This document shows, one piece after another, positions 11,528-20,206 of a DNA stretch of 25,756 bases (the first letter of the stretch is position 1; each line of letters begins with the position of its first letter). Position numbers and translations under genes: made by a program. This DNA is from Fidelibacterota bacterium. GTDB lineage: Bacteria; Marinisomatota; Marinisomatia; Marinisomatales; TCS55. The stretch lies in assembly GCA_002725545.1 (NCBI GenBank), contig PBPW01000104.1, positions 1 to 25,756 on the forward strand. The letters are read 5' to 3'. Below the pieces are notes generated by a model. That model searched no databases and had not been told where the DNA came from. It saw nothing but the letters and a program-made list of their open reading frames with translations.

Positions 11528-13441
11528 TTACGAGCCAACCTTTCTTAGGGTTAGTTTTGCAATCATACGCAGCGCAGAGCCGCTTCTGGAGGGCTCATAC
11601 AGCGTTACAGCCTCCACCTCACAAGATTCCACTTCGTAGCTCTCCGTGGCTCCTGTGACGTGCCAGTCGATGTCCTGGAAGCGCACTCTGGTCTGCACAA
11701 GGTTTTGTAGATCTCTCGCTCTGAGAGCACCAGCTCCCTCCCCATTCTCTGGGAGAGGAGCACCGTTAAGTCCTTTAAGAAAGTCCCCACAATCGACAGG
11801 TATCTGCACCAACGTGTCCGCCAGACCGAGCGGGTGGAACCGAGTTGACAAGAACGTGAGAGCACAATCCCCTGAACCGTTGCCAACAAACTCAAGCTTC
11901 AACCCAAGCTCTTTTGCCTGCTTAGAAATAGCTACCGTATGAGACTTCAATGACTCAGACACTGAACCGTTCGCTAGAGCTGTGAAGTTCGCTCCACCGT
12001 CCACAGTGACTGAAGCAGTAATCGACTCCCCTGTCCCCAGCGGGTCCATAGTTAGCGACACGTCATCCCAGATCTTGAACAGAGCTGACGCACCATCGAA
12101 GAGACTTGTCTCCAGTGTGCCTGCAGTTTCGAACGCTGTACTGTCCACCCGGTAAATACCTCGGTCCTTCACGGCAAAGACAGGTAGGCCCTGCCAGACA
12201 GCAATCGAGGTCACGTCGCCGTCGAGGGCTGCTTGATACCACTTCGCATATCCACCTGTGGTCAAGCTGACAGCTCCGACCCCAGCTTTGCTTCCGGTCA
12301 TGGTCTTCCAACCAAACAGCATCAGATCCTCATAAGCGGCAAACGCACCGACCTGATGATCAGCCGAGGTTCCTATCTCTGCCAGCTCAACAACCGTTGT
12401 TGCTACTAGAGCCCCTGATCCGTCAGGCACACACTGCAAGATGACTGCTTGCCCTGCGCTCGAACCTTCTGGTCGATACCCACGAACCCACACATAGCCA
12501 CCACCAGTGGCTACTGAAGTGGGGATCATTCCCCCAGGCATCTTTAATGCTTCGAACGGTACGAAGAAGTCTCCCGACTCGTCGACCCCGAGCTTCCATG
12601 CATACACACTGCCGTTAGTTCCGGCGTAGCCACCGAAATAGAAATGCCCGTTCGATGTGTCGCCAAGAGTGATCGTCGAACCAACAGGCAGAGTTAAATG
12701 ACCTTGGGCCTTCTCCTCAGCTCCTGAATCGTTAAGGGTGGTGAATCGGTTTGCGGTCGACCCCGAAGATTTGACCGCTGCACAGATCCGCCCCGCAGCC
12801 CAAGTGACTGAGAGAGCATCCTGTGTCGACCACGCAGAACCCGGTGTGGAAGTAGTGCCCCTGTAGATGTCAGAACCATCCGCTGCGTACCAATACTGAC
12901 CGTCGGAGGCAAGGTCGTTAATTGTGATGCCGCCAGCAACAGTGATGTCTGAAGGCGATCCGCCAGCCGCCTGGATTCGAGAAACCTCCGTAGCTGACGA
13001 GACGTAGTAAAGGTCATCTCCAACAACCACGAGCTTAAGTCCGGCATACGTTTCAGCTTCTTCAAGGACAGTCGCATTTAATAGTTTGATTCGACCTTTC
13101 TCAGTGAAGGGATCTAACCCCACGCTGTCCCAGTAAGCAGAAGCCGTTGAAGCTCCTCGGTGGTAATACTTCTGACCGGCACCTGCATCCCAGTCATCAG
13201 CGGCTGCGAACGAGTACCGCTCGATTGCTTCACTGAACGGAGTGTCTGAAGTAGCTAGACGTTGAGGATCCAAAGGAACAATCGTTCGTAAATACTCCAT
13301 GCCCTTATCGGGGTTATCCGCCAACATGTAGCCAGTCCCGTTAATGCCAACCTGATAGAGACGACCAACAGCGTTCTCGTCAGCGAACGCATGAACGTCG
13401 GGATACTCGACAGATACTAGGAGTGTGTCTTCACTGGCCAT
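11528..13441 (-). CDS. Large beta-rich tail or baseplate protein (637 aa)
   Basis: Encodes 637 residues starting MASEDTLLVSV. Most of it is short beta segments with repeating G/W/Y-x-x-D patterns (LYYVSSA, YWYAADGSDIYRG, FYFGGYAG, YVWVRGYRP, LPVFAVKDRGIYRVD), consistent with a beta-propeller. The C-terminal ~110 residues (LVQIPVDCGDFLKG ... VRFQDIDWHVTG) resemble domains of distal tail or baseplate proteins. As the longest complete gene here and last of the virion genes before lysis, it is probably a tail-tip or adsorption component. I cannot name the family. It overlaps the next upstream gene by one base. Confidence 0.65.
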   Translation of the reverse strand: MASEDTLLVSVEYPDVHAFADENAVGRLYQVGINGTGYMLADNPDKGMEYLRTIVPLDPQRLATSDTPFSEAIERYSFAAADDWDAGAGQKYYHRGASTASAYWDSVGLDPFTEKGRIKLLNATVLEEAETYAGLKLVVVGDDLYYVSSATEVSRIQAAGGSPSDITVAGGITINDLASDGQYWYAADGSDIYRGTTSTPGSAWSTQDALSVTWAAGRICAAVKSSGSTANRFTTLNDSGAEEKAQGHLTLPVGSTITLGDTSNGHFYFGGYAGTNGSVYAWKLGVDESGDFFVPFEALKMPGGMIPTSVATGGGYVWVRGYRPEGSSAGQAVILQCVPDGSGALVATTVVELAEIGTSADHQVGAFAAYEDLMLFGWKTMTGSKAGVGAVSLTTGGYAKWYQAALDGDVTSIAVWQGLPVFAVKDRGIYRVDSTAFETAGTLETSLFDGASALFKIWDDVSLTMDPLGTGESITASVTVDGGANFTALANGSVSESLKSHTVAISKQAKELGLKLEFVGNGSGDCALTFLSTRFHPLGLADTLVQIPVDCGDFLKGLNGAPLPENGEGAGALRARDLQNLVQTRVRFQDIDWHVTGATESYEVESCEVEAVTLYEPSRSGSALRMIAKLTLRKVGS

Positions 13442-14121
13442 CAGCTAGACCTCAGGCCATAGTTATTCTTTGCTTGCAACCTGATCGAATAGTTCTGCCC
13501 ACTCATAAACGTGAACGGAATATCAAACGATGTGCCTGACCCGGTTGTCCATCCTGAATCGAAATGAACGAATTCGGTAGCGTCCGGGTCAACAACCCGA
13601 ACCCGATACTGAGCTTGGGTGTTACTTCCATCGGAGAACGACCAATCCAGAGTGACGTCGGTTGCCTGAGTGATCGTCATCTGATCGTCAGCGGGTTTCG
13701 CTACCCCCTCCAACGTGGTGATTGTCACAGTAGGTGTGCCCCACGCTGTGTAATCGACATCCGCTGAAGAAGCCTCAGGAGCGTGAACCCCAGAGCTATC
13801 ACGGGTCGATACTTTCCATTTCGTTACAGCGGCCGGGATTGCATTTTCGTCCATATCCACAGCAAGAGAGAGATCAAGGCCAGTCCTCCAACCACTATCC
13901 CAATGCGTGACCGACTGCGCTGAATTCTGAGCTTGTACACGATACGCCCCCTGATTCTTTCCATCCGGGCTGTTAAAACTCCAGCTCACAGTGGACAAAG
14001 CGTCAACGTTCGCAGGAGCGTTCGTGGCTGTCACTCCTGTAGTAGTAGGAGCAGTACCGGGCGCTGGAGCTGAACCGGCGACTGCTTTGCGCCCTAACGC
14101 TGAAAGAGCAAGGGCGGTCAT
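13441..14121 (-). CDS. Tandem Ig/fibronectin-III-like virion protein
   Basis: Encodes 226 residues. After an Ala/Pro/Thr-rich start, two similar ~90-residue units occur. Each has W-S-F-(N/S)-x-(P/D), then Q-(A/G)-x-Y-R-V, then H-(W/F)-D-S-G-W-x-T-G. The first unit covers ~45-125 and the second ~150-215. This spacing and the strand pattern suit Ig-like or fn3 domains, which decorate phage tails and bind cell-surface sugars. It lies between the fibre gene and the large tail protein gene. Confidence 0.65.
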   Translation of the reverse strand: MTALALSALGRKAVAGSAPAPGTAPTTTGVTATNAPANVDALSTVSWSFNSPDGKNQGAYRVQAQNSAQSVTHWDSGWRTGLDLSLAVDMDENAIPAAVTKWKVSTRDSSGVHAPEASSADVDYTAWGTPTVTITTLEGVAKPADDQMTITQATDVTLDWSFSDGSNTQAQYRVRVVDPDATEFVHFDSGWTTGSGTSFDIPFTFMSGQNYSIRLQAKNNYGLRSS

Positions 14122-15152
14122 TAGTACTCGACGATTAAGTTGCCGTCGTCGTCGGTCATTTCGGTAGCGAGATACTCAGGGTCTTGACGTTCACTGATGA
14201 CAATCCACATCGCCTGTTGACCGATCTCACCTTTAATGGTTAGACAGCAGCCGTTCATTTCCCATTTGACTGGAGAGCCACTCGGGCAAGACACAATCGA
14301 CCAAGGATCCCTCGACAGGGCCTCAAACGTCCCCGGAGTCATCCCGGCTTCAGCGTCCATGCACACCTCCACTTCACTGGAGTCGAGAGTGACGGAACCT
14401 CGATAGATCAGATCTGCCCGAGGGCCCTCCACGAAAGAGTGACGAAGTCGTTTCTCCTCTCCTAACAGTGGATGTGTAATATCGAAAGTTCCGCTTGTCT
14501 TAGCTAGAGCACCAGTCACAGTGACACCAAGAGGGTGTGCTTCCAACCGGTCACTGCCTTGCACTTTCAGCTTCACTGCTGCGGTAGCACCAGCGGCTGT
14601 TGCTGTGTCTGACTCAATGGTCAGCTCACCGTTCGCAGCACCAGAGATCAATGACGTGATGTTGCCAGTGGTGTGCTCAAGCTGAATCGCAGGATCAGCC
14701 GTATAAATATGTAAAGCCTGATCAGGCGTATCAGCTCCCGCAGTCCAAGTTCCCGGAGCGGTTGCATCTTTAATCCCTAATCTTTCATAGGTGTGGTTAT
14801 ACGTCAGATTCGACGTAGTCATCATGAGATCGTCCATGATCCCTGAAGTAAGCGCAGCCACAATCGTGCGACCAGCGTCCCAGGCTTGAGCTGAAGTTGA
14901 CTCTTGGCCACGAACCACAGTCAACGTGTACGGGTTCGAAGAACCGCTAACACCTGTGACCTTCACGATCTCCGGGGCATGCTCATCGCCCTCAGGGTCT
15001 ATAACCATCATCAGATAGTTAGAGGCTGAAAGGCTGGTAGGCGCAGTGAAATTACCGTCAATGTTGACAGAGATCGAAGTCGCCCCACCAGAAGCGATAG
15101 CAGTATTTAACTTGCCTTGGACAAGGTTCTGGAATGAACGTGTGAGACTCAT
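14121..15152 (-). CDS. Tail fibre protein with HSFVEGP-type C-terminal domain
   Basis: Encodes 343 residues. The N-terminal part has a V-V-R-G-x-E-S-T-x-A-x-x-W-x-x-G beta module shared in style with the connector-like protein at 15149. The middle (LHIYTADPAIQLEHTTG...) is a fibre-like repeat region. Residues ~218-330 contain GTFDITHPL, LRHSFVEGPRADLIYRG and MWIVISERQDPEY, a domain I recognise from tail fibres of marine and enteric phages. It probably contacts the host. It overlaps neighbours at both ends. Confidence 0.75.
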   Translation of the reverse strand: MSLTRSFQNLVQGKLNTAIASGGATSISVNIDGNFTAPTSLSASNYLMMVIDPEGDEHAPEIVKVTGVSGSSNPYTLTVVRGQESTSAQAWDAGRTIVAALTSGIMDDLMMTTSNLTYNHTYERLGIKDATAPGTWTAGADTPDQALHIYTADPAIQLEHTTGNITSLISGAANGELTIESDTATAAGATAAVKLKVQGSDRLEAHPLGVTVTGALAKTSGTFDITHPLLGEEKRLRHSFVEGPRADLIYRGSVTLDSSEVEVCMDAEAGMTPGTFEALSRDPWSIVSCPSGSPVKWEMNGCCLTIKGEIGQQAMWIVISERQDPEYLATEMTDDDGNLIVEY

Positions 15153-16060
15153 AGTAAGTGAGGCATCTTTCTGTAGGTCCTGTATTTAGGCAGGCCCTGC
15201 ATTGACTTGGCTTCGTCGATTCGCCGGTAGACCTCGCCCCAAAGTTCTCGAGCCCAACGAAGGTTAACTCCCTGCCGCATAGCGGCCTCTTGGTTCCACT
15301 CCTCGATCTTGTCCACGTCGGTACGGTTCACTTCTCGACGAGTGACGGCGTATGCCGCCGCCCACAGAGCTGGGATGTCCTCAGCTCCAATAGGCACATC
15401 GATTGTTGCAGCATCACCAGACCCGGTAAAAGCGTAAGGAGTCTGATAGACCACAATGATCGAGTCGTTGTTCTCCACTGACGTTGGTGTACGAAGCGCC
15501 TTACCTGTCGACACCACACCAGTCGGCAAGTCCTGCTCGAACTGCCAGCCACCAATATCAATGATGCGGCCAGTCTGACCAATCATGTGACGAACCGAGT
15601 ACACCCTCATGGTGTTCTCTGGCATCAGCACCCACTGCATGTCAGTGGTCCGGGTCATTGACTCCGTCACTCTGTGCGGAAGCTGGGCATTCATGACGGA
15701 CTTAAAGCAACGTTGAATCCAGTCACTGATAGAAGAGCGGGGCCACGGTGGATTAATTAGTGCGGTCGCATCCGTTGCGTGACCGCTTGTTGCGGTGCTC
15801 CCTGCGTAACCCCGGCTAACGGTCAAAACGGGCGTCGAATCATTGCTCTTCGCCGTTATCAACATCAGCTCGTCACCAATTTCAAGAACGTCAGTCGCTT
15901 GTACACGACTAGCGTCATCGACCGTCAAGGTTGTATCGGTGGGGGAGTCCAATGCGCTTGATCCAACTGTGACCTGGAAGGGACGTTCGCTAGTGCGATA
16001 TAACATTTCTAACGTGTCATCTATGAGCCCGCCGAGGGTCACCGTGGTTGTCGTAGCCAT
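15149..16060 (-). CDS. Connector/adaptor-like virion protein (303 aa)
   Basis: Encodes 303 residues with AGGAGTATGAG before the ATG. It begins LGGLIDDTLEMLYR and contains a beta module with VSRGYAGSTATSGHA, then SSISDWIQRCFKSVM and a helical C-terminal half (LWAAAYAVTRREVN ... RWARELWGEVYRRIDEAKS). The combination of N-terminal helix, V-x-R-G-x-x-G-x-T-A-x-x-H module and helical end resembles head-tail adaptor or neck proteins of actinobacteriophages. It lies among fibre genes rather than beside the capsid gene, so the role is less sure; a tail-to-fibre adaptor is possible. Confidence 0.55.
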   Translation of the reverse strand: MATTTTVTLGGLIDDTLEMLYRTSERPFQVTVGSSALDSPTDTTLTVDDASRVQATDVLEIGDELMLITAKSNDSTPVLTVSRGYAGSTATSGHATDATALINPPWPRSSISDWIQRCFKSVMNAQLPHRVTESMTRTTDMQWVLMPENTMRVYSVRHMIGQTGRIIDIGGWQFEQDLPTGVVSTGKALRTPTSVENNDSIIVVYQTPYAFTGSGDAATIDVPIGAEDIPALWAAAYAVTRREVNRTDVDKIEEWNQEAAMRQGVNLRWARELWGEVYRRIDEAKSMQGLPKYRTYRKMPHLL

Positions 16061-16083
16061 CTCATACTCCTACCCCTGAAACG

Positions 16084-17004
16084 TCACTTTCTACGCACCG
16101 CTGAAGGGGTCGGGCGGTACCTATTAACGGCAATATGGCTTAAATGCTGGGCCACTTCACCGAATGGGCCAGTGATATTGAAAGCCACAAGAATCTCGTC
16201 TGACTGAGCTGTGACCCTGTTATTTCCGCCGCCTGAATAGTCCAGCTCCTCCAGAGCTGACATATTCTCCGCATCCACAGGAGCCACATCCACCATGATC
16301 CCGGACATGAGGCCCTCGCCGTACATGCCCTCCATCCGATAGGGATAATCGCTTTGGTAGCCGATGGCCATGTGACCGAATCGGTAACGGTAATCACGAA
16401 TATTCTGGTACTGGAAGTTCGTGCGGTACTGCATCGACGAGCCGTACGAGTAGCTGAACGTGTCAGTCGACGAGATAGCCACAGCTCCCAGAGCTTCCAG
16501 AGCTGCAGCAGCATCGGTGAGTGTCATCGTGACAGTGGTCGACACCCAGTTGTCATTGCCAGAACCAGAGTCTGTTTGAAGGGTGAAGAACAGGCCGGGA
16601 GTACCTTCGGTACCGGTACTTGAGTCAGTTGAATTAACCGACGTGCCCTGAGTGTTTAAGGTCTCAGCACCACTGATAGCTTCGGTGAGGTTCAGGCCCA
16701 CCGTTCCAATAGTGGCCTCAAGGAACTGCTGCGAGTCAGTCGTTCCCTGAGCTGCAAGCGACTCGACACTAATGTTCGGAGTTGACTCCGTGAGATTGAT
16801 CGTGTCCGTCGGAGTGACATCAACGGTTAGCGTTGCCGAGTCAGCAACACTGAACGTGTCAGAGATCGGATCGTCTACCCCGTTTCGATAGGTGACCTTC
16901 GACCGGTAGTCATACGTGTTCCGATACTTGAGAGGGAAAACACCAAACTGGTACTTCGCCTCGTGCCGGTACAGCTCGGCGTTGCGGTACGCAACGGCAG
17001 GCAT
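16084..17004 (-). CDS. Virion protein with Tyr-Arg hexad repeats
   Basis: Encodes 306 residues. Residues ~6-42 and ~193-230 are each built from six-residue units starting Tyr-Arg or Tyr-Gln (YRNAEL, YRHEAK, YQFGVF, YRNTYD, YRSKVT; later YRTNFQ, YQNIRD, YQSDYP, YRMEGM). Between the blocks is a long Thr/Ser-rich beta region with repeated D-T-x-x-x-x-E/D segments. The C-terminal end (SDEILVAFNITGPFGEVAQHLSH) is different again. A six-residue period suggests a beta-helix or triple-stranded fibre. Its position marks it as a tail appendage. I do not recognise a family. Confidence 0.65.
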   Translation of the reverse strand: MPAVAYRNAELYRHEAKYQFGVFPLKYRNTYDYRSKVTYRNGVDDPISDTFSVADSATLTVDVTPTDTINLTESTPNISVESLAAQGTTDSQQFLEATIGTVGLNLTEAISGAETLNTQGTSVNSTDSSTGTEGTPGLFFTLQTDSGSGNDNWVSTTVTMTLTDAAAALEALGAVAISSTDTFSYSYGSSMQYRTNFQYQNIRDYRYRFGHMAIGYQSDYPYRMEGMYGEGLMSGIMVDVAPVDAENMSALEELDYSGGGNNRVTAQSDEILVAFNITGPFGEVAQHLSHIAVNRYRPTPSAVRRK

Positions 17005-17041
17005 AACTAGTTAATTAGTACCGACGGGCGACAACCGTAAT

Positions 17042-17233
17042 TCATGTTTTCACCCATTCGTAGTTATCGGGGTCACGGTGATAACCGGGGAGCACCCATT
17101 CCAAAAGAGACTGATCCCAAACGAACTGCACCTCGTCGCCGTTCTCATCGAAGAAGTCATCTGGTGGGTACGCTTCCCAGCGATCTATCTCGTGAGGAAA
17201 AGCCAAAGGGCCGGGATGTTCTGGTCGAGGCAT
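17042..17233 (-). CDS. Small acidic protein (63 aa)
   Basis: Encodes 63 residues from an ATG that overlaps the preceding stop by one base. It is rich in Trp, Tyr, Asp, Glu and Pro (DRWEAYPPDDFFDENGD, VWDQSLLEWVLPGY). The strong acidity and aromatic content next to a long fibre gene would fit a fibre assembly chaperone, but that rests on position and composition only. No family is recognised. Confidence 0.6.
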   Translation of the reverse strand: MPRPEHPGPLAFPHEIDRWEAYPPDDFFDENGDEVQFVWDQSLLEWVLPGYHRDPDNYEWVKT

Positions 17234-18894
17234 TAGATTCCCCCTGTTAGTGTCTCGTTCGGACGGTTGTAAACATCAACAGGGTTAGTGCTGTAGTTGC
17301 CACTGTTCGCCAATGTCCACTCACCGCTAGTTGTTCCGCCTTCGTGGAAGTAGCCGGTCGAACTGTTGATCGAGCCGCCAGAAACACTGAAGTAACTGTT
17401 GGACGTTGAATAATCGCTTGCTGAGAGTGGCTCAACCGTGAAGGTAAGGTTCGTTGTTGTCGATCCGCCGAGGTCCCACACATCCGCCGTCCCCGTGGAA
17501 TCGTGTGTACCGTCGGCCTTTATTTTCATTGGCATCATAAAATTGCGGCCATCCCAGTTCAGGCTGAAATTGATGTAAAGGTAATCCCCTGTCTCATCAA
17601 AGGTAATCGCATTGACGTATATGCTTGTCTCTGAGTTGTCCGAGGTTTTCTTTGCTGAGATCTTGGTCGCCCATTGAACGGTGCCAGAACTGTTCATTGC
17701 AAAGAGCAAGCTCTTGTACTTGGTGCTACTCGTGTCGAGGTAGGTGTAGGCGGTCTGGATAACCAAAGACCCATCGCTTTTAACACAGCCACCTTGGCTG
17801 TAATAAGGATGAGTGTTTCCTTGTGATGCCGTGGTGTTGTAGAAACACCGATGCCATTGATGAGTTCCAGACGAGTCAACCTTGTTCATGATCGCCGGGG
17901 TACCTGACGTTCCGTTGTCTGCGTTGTAGCCAGTCAGATAAACGTTGTCTGATGAGTCAATAGACGACATCTTTGAGAAGCCAACCTTGTAGCTACCTCC
18001 GTAGGACATGCCGTACCAATTCATCCACTGACGGGTGCCGCTGGAGTTATATTTCGCAAGCGCCCACGGATAGGCACCGACAGTTCCTGAGTAAAGGTTA
18101 GCGTCCAAACCCTTCTGGAAACCGATGTAAACATCGTCGGAGGCACCTACAACGATGCCGCCCGTTGGGTTGAATTTGTTGTAGTACGGGTAGGTGGTGT
18201 AGCTACTTGCGTACACCCTTACTTTCCAATCGGTGGTGCTGCTAGGGCTAGCAGGAAATGTGTTCGGGAAACACCAGATCTCGTACTGGTCATTAGACGA
18301 CACTGATGATGTTGTTTGATAGCTGTAGAGGAGACGATCATTTGAGTCGAGCTTGGCGCAGGAACTGGTGAAGCCGTAACCAGTAGTCGTTTGCCCGAAG
18401 CCAGAAGGCGTGAACTTTGACGAACCATCTGACTCCATCATCCACATACCGACGTTTAATTGCGAACTGCCCTGAAAACGGAACGGCGTGAACCACTCGT
18501 TGCTTGAATTGGCGTCTAGCTGCAAGCCATTCATTGAGCCGTAAACGTCGTAGGCGTATGTTGAAGCCCTGATGATGGGTTGAGTAGTTGTGTTGAGAGT
18601 CCCAGCGCTGTCAACAAGTGCCCAAGTCGCCGCATATTTGCTCATGTCTGGGTTCCATGAGTGACCCCCAAAGATAACTTGTCCCGTAGAACTGTTGAGG
18701 CCGATATTGGTGGCACTAGTCGAATAGGTACCCGGTTGGTAGTTGAAAATGTAGAACCAGCCGTCTTTAGGTTCAGGCCAAGACCCGCCACGCACAGCTT
18801 CAGCAACCTCCCCCATAGACCAGATACCAGAAGCAGCGCTAGAAGTGGGAAGGTTCTGTGGCCCTATCACAGAGCCATTCTCACCATAAGTCAT
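17233..18894 (-). CDS. Tail appendage with repeat-built beta domain (553 aa)
   Basis: Encodes 553 residues. Residues ~15-40 form an attachment module, LPTSSAASGIWSMGEVAEAV ending in WP, which also occurs in the protein at 20206. The rest has recurring propeller-like units of the type L-D-S-x-x-x-V/L-x-x-G-x-x, with repeats such as KVDSSGTHQWHRC, KYNSSGTRQWMNW and AMNSSGTVQWATK at ~80-residue spacing. These S-S-G-T-x-Q-W blades indicate a beta-propeller. The C-terminal ~90 residues are Ser/Thr-rich. It is probably a receptor-binding structure held to the virion by the shared module. Confidence 0.7.
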   Translation of the reverse strand: MTYGENGSVIGPQNLPTSSAASGIWSMGEVAEAVRGGSWPEPKDGWFYIFNYQPGTYSTSATNIGLNSSTGQVIFGGHSWNPDMSKYAATWALVDSAGTLNTTTQPIIRASTYAYDVYGSMNGLQLDANSSNEWFTPFRFQGSSQLNVGMWMMESDGSSKFTPSGFGQTTTGYGFTSSCAKLDSNDRLLYSYQTTSSVSSNDQYEIWCFPNTFPASPSSTTDWKVRVYASSYTTYPYYNKFNPTGGIVVGASDDVYIGFQKGLDANLYSGTVGAYPWALAKYNSSGTRQWMNWYGMSYGGSYKVGFSKMSSIDSSDNVYLTGYNADNGTSGTPAIMNKVDSSGTHQWHRCFYNTTASQGNTHPYYSQGGCVKSDGSLVIQTAYTYLDTSSTKYKSLLFAMNSSGTVQWATKISAKKTSDNSETSIYVNAITFDETGDYLYINFSLNWDGRNFMMPMKIKADGTHDSTGTADVWDLGGSTTTNLTFTVEPLSASDYSTSNSYFSVSGGSINSSTGYFHEGGTTSGEWTLANSGNYSTNPVDVYNRPNETLTGGI

Positions 18895-19112
18895 TAGCGT
18901 GCAGCGATCTCGTCGTCAGTTAAACCAAGCGCTTTCAACTTGGCATCACCTGATGCTTTGTCTGCGGCCCGTTTTTCTTCCGCAGCAACTTCGGCGTCAT
19001 GTTGGGCCTTCGCTCGTTCGGCAGCCGCTTCACGGGCGGCCACTTCTTCCGCTGTCATTTCAACGTAGCTTTGTTCGCCTGTCGAACAATCCACAATCGC
19101 TTTTGTAGGCAT
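18894..19112 (-). CDS. Small coiled-coil protein (72 aa), possible fibre chaperone
   Basis: Encodes 72 residues. A short N-terminal strand region (MPTKAIVDCSTGEQSYVEM) is followed by a long Ala/Glu/Lys/Arg-rich helix (~20-60) with coiled-coil character and a short end LGLTDDEIAAR. The T-x-E-E-x-A-x-R-E helix next to phage fibre genes is common in small fibre-assembly proteins. It overlaps the 553-residue appendage gene start, which supports a joint role. Confidence 0.65.
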   Translation of the reverse strand: MPTKAIVDCSTGEQSYVEMTAEEVAAREAAAERAKAQHDAEVAAEEKRAADKASGDAKLKALGLTDDEIAAR

Positions 19113-19120
19113 GGTTACTC

Positions 19121-19675
19121 CTATGAGTTTTCTATTCCGTAGAGGGTGAACGAGGTGCCCGACACGAAGTCGCCGTAATCGAGAGCAAAACTGATCGAAG
19201 TGATCGCTGAGGTACTATCCCAGCCACCGTTGCCCACAATAGCTATTGGGTCTGGGCCACCGACGGATGCGTAAGGTGTCATGAACGAACCCTGCACCCT
19301 GCATCTTTTCTGTCGTGAACCAGCGTAGGCCGGAATGTACATCTCGATAGCGCTGAAGTCGTCTTGGCTGCTATAGGAGTTCGGGGCGAGCGGTACTGCG
19401 ATCTCCTGAGCGGATGTGGAGGATGTCCAGCCGTCCGTCACACCTGTCGAGGTTGTTCCTGTGGCGTAGCCGTAGGAAACGAAATAGACGGAACTCGTAT
19501 CGCCATTAAATTGAATGTTCATCTTTTGGTACGGGAGCGTGTTGCCCCAAGAACCAGTCCAGTCGGAGTGAGCGCTTCCCAGAATTTTGAGGTCGTTGTA
19601 GCTTCCCGAGATACCTGAGAACGATGCGGACGATACGCCGCTAGCTGTCAGGGTTGCGAGTTTTGTGATCGTCAT
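19121..19675 (-). CDS. Appendage protein, paralogue 3 of the SIPQTY-type family
   Basis: Encodes 184 residues. It shares with the two genes just upstream a core in which a strand pair (FSGISGSYNDLKILGSA) leads to an N-x-Q-F-N-G-D segment and a C-terminal W-D-S-T-S-A-I-T-S-I-S strand ending in F-T-L-Y-G-I. The family is common in virion genes of aquatic phages and is probably beta-sandwich shaped. The sequence is clearly diverged from its neighbours, suggesting different ligands. Confidence 0.65.
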   Translation of the reverse strand: MTITKLATLTASGVSSASFSGISGSYNDLKILGSAHSDWTGSWGNTLPYQKMNIQFNGDTSSVYFVSYGYATGTTSTGVTDGWTSSTSAQEIAVPLAPNSYSSQDDFSAIEMYIPAYAGSRQKRCRVQGSFMTPYASVGGPDPIAIVGNGGWDSTSAITSISFALDYGDFVSGTSFTLYGIENS

Positions 19676-19678
19676 GGT

Positions 19679-20206
19679 TTATGCCCACCCTGCTAGCCAA
19701 TATGAGGACTGCGCCATGAATTCCGTCCCTGCTGAGGGTTCAAGAAGTTCAATTTGGGTGATGGCGGCAGTGTTGTCCCATGCGCTGCTACCGAAACGAA
19801 GGGTGTAGATGCTGCTGGCGTCCGTTACCGAGGCCGTTCTATAAACCTGTTTGGCAAACGACGTGCTCGTGTAGTTCGGGATGATCCAACTGCTGAAGCC
19901 TTGAATGTTTGCTGTCCAACTGTCGAGCGCTAAGGCATTTGAGTAATACGTCTGAGTAAGGGCGTTCAGTGAGTAGCCTTCCGCACCGCCTGTTCCTGAA
20001 CTGACATAGCCGTCATGGCCGCCGTAGTTGCTTCCCGAGTCACTGTTGAACCGCATTTGACTAGAACCGGGATAGGCCGAGGCGTAGGAACCACGAGCCG
20101 ATATCTGAAACTCCAGATGAGTGTACGTCTGTGGAATGCTCGTCAAAGTGATTGAGCTTGCACCGGTAGACAGTGTGCCTTCGGCAATAATTTCAAAGTC
20201 AGCCAT
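19679..20206 (-). CDS. Appendage protein, paralogue 2 of the SIPQTY-type family
   Basis: Encodes 175 residues. It has the clearest family motif, LTSIPQTYTHLEFQISARG, followed by MRFNSDSGSNYGGHDGY and, near the C terminus, AWDNTAAITQIELL. No attachment module is present at its N terminus, unlike paralogue 1. It starts in an overlap with the upstream gene and is followed closely by paralogue 3. A receptor-binding or decorating role is likely from family and position. Confidence 0.7.
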   Translation of the reverse strand: MADFEIIAEGTLSTGASSITLTSIPQTYTHLEFQISARGSYASAYPGSSQMRFNSDSGSNYGGHDGYVSSGTGGAEGYSLNALTQTYYSNALALDSWTANIQGFSSWIIPNYTSTSFAKQVYRTASVTDASSIYTLRFGSSAWDNTAAITQIELLEPSAGTEFMAQSSYWLAGWA

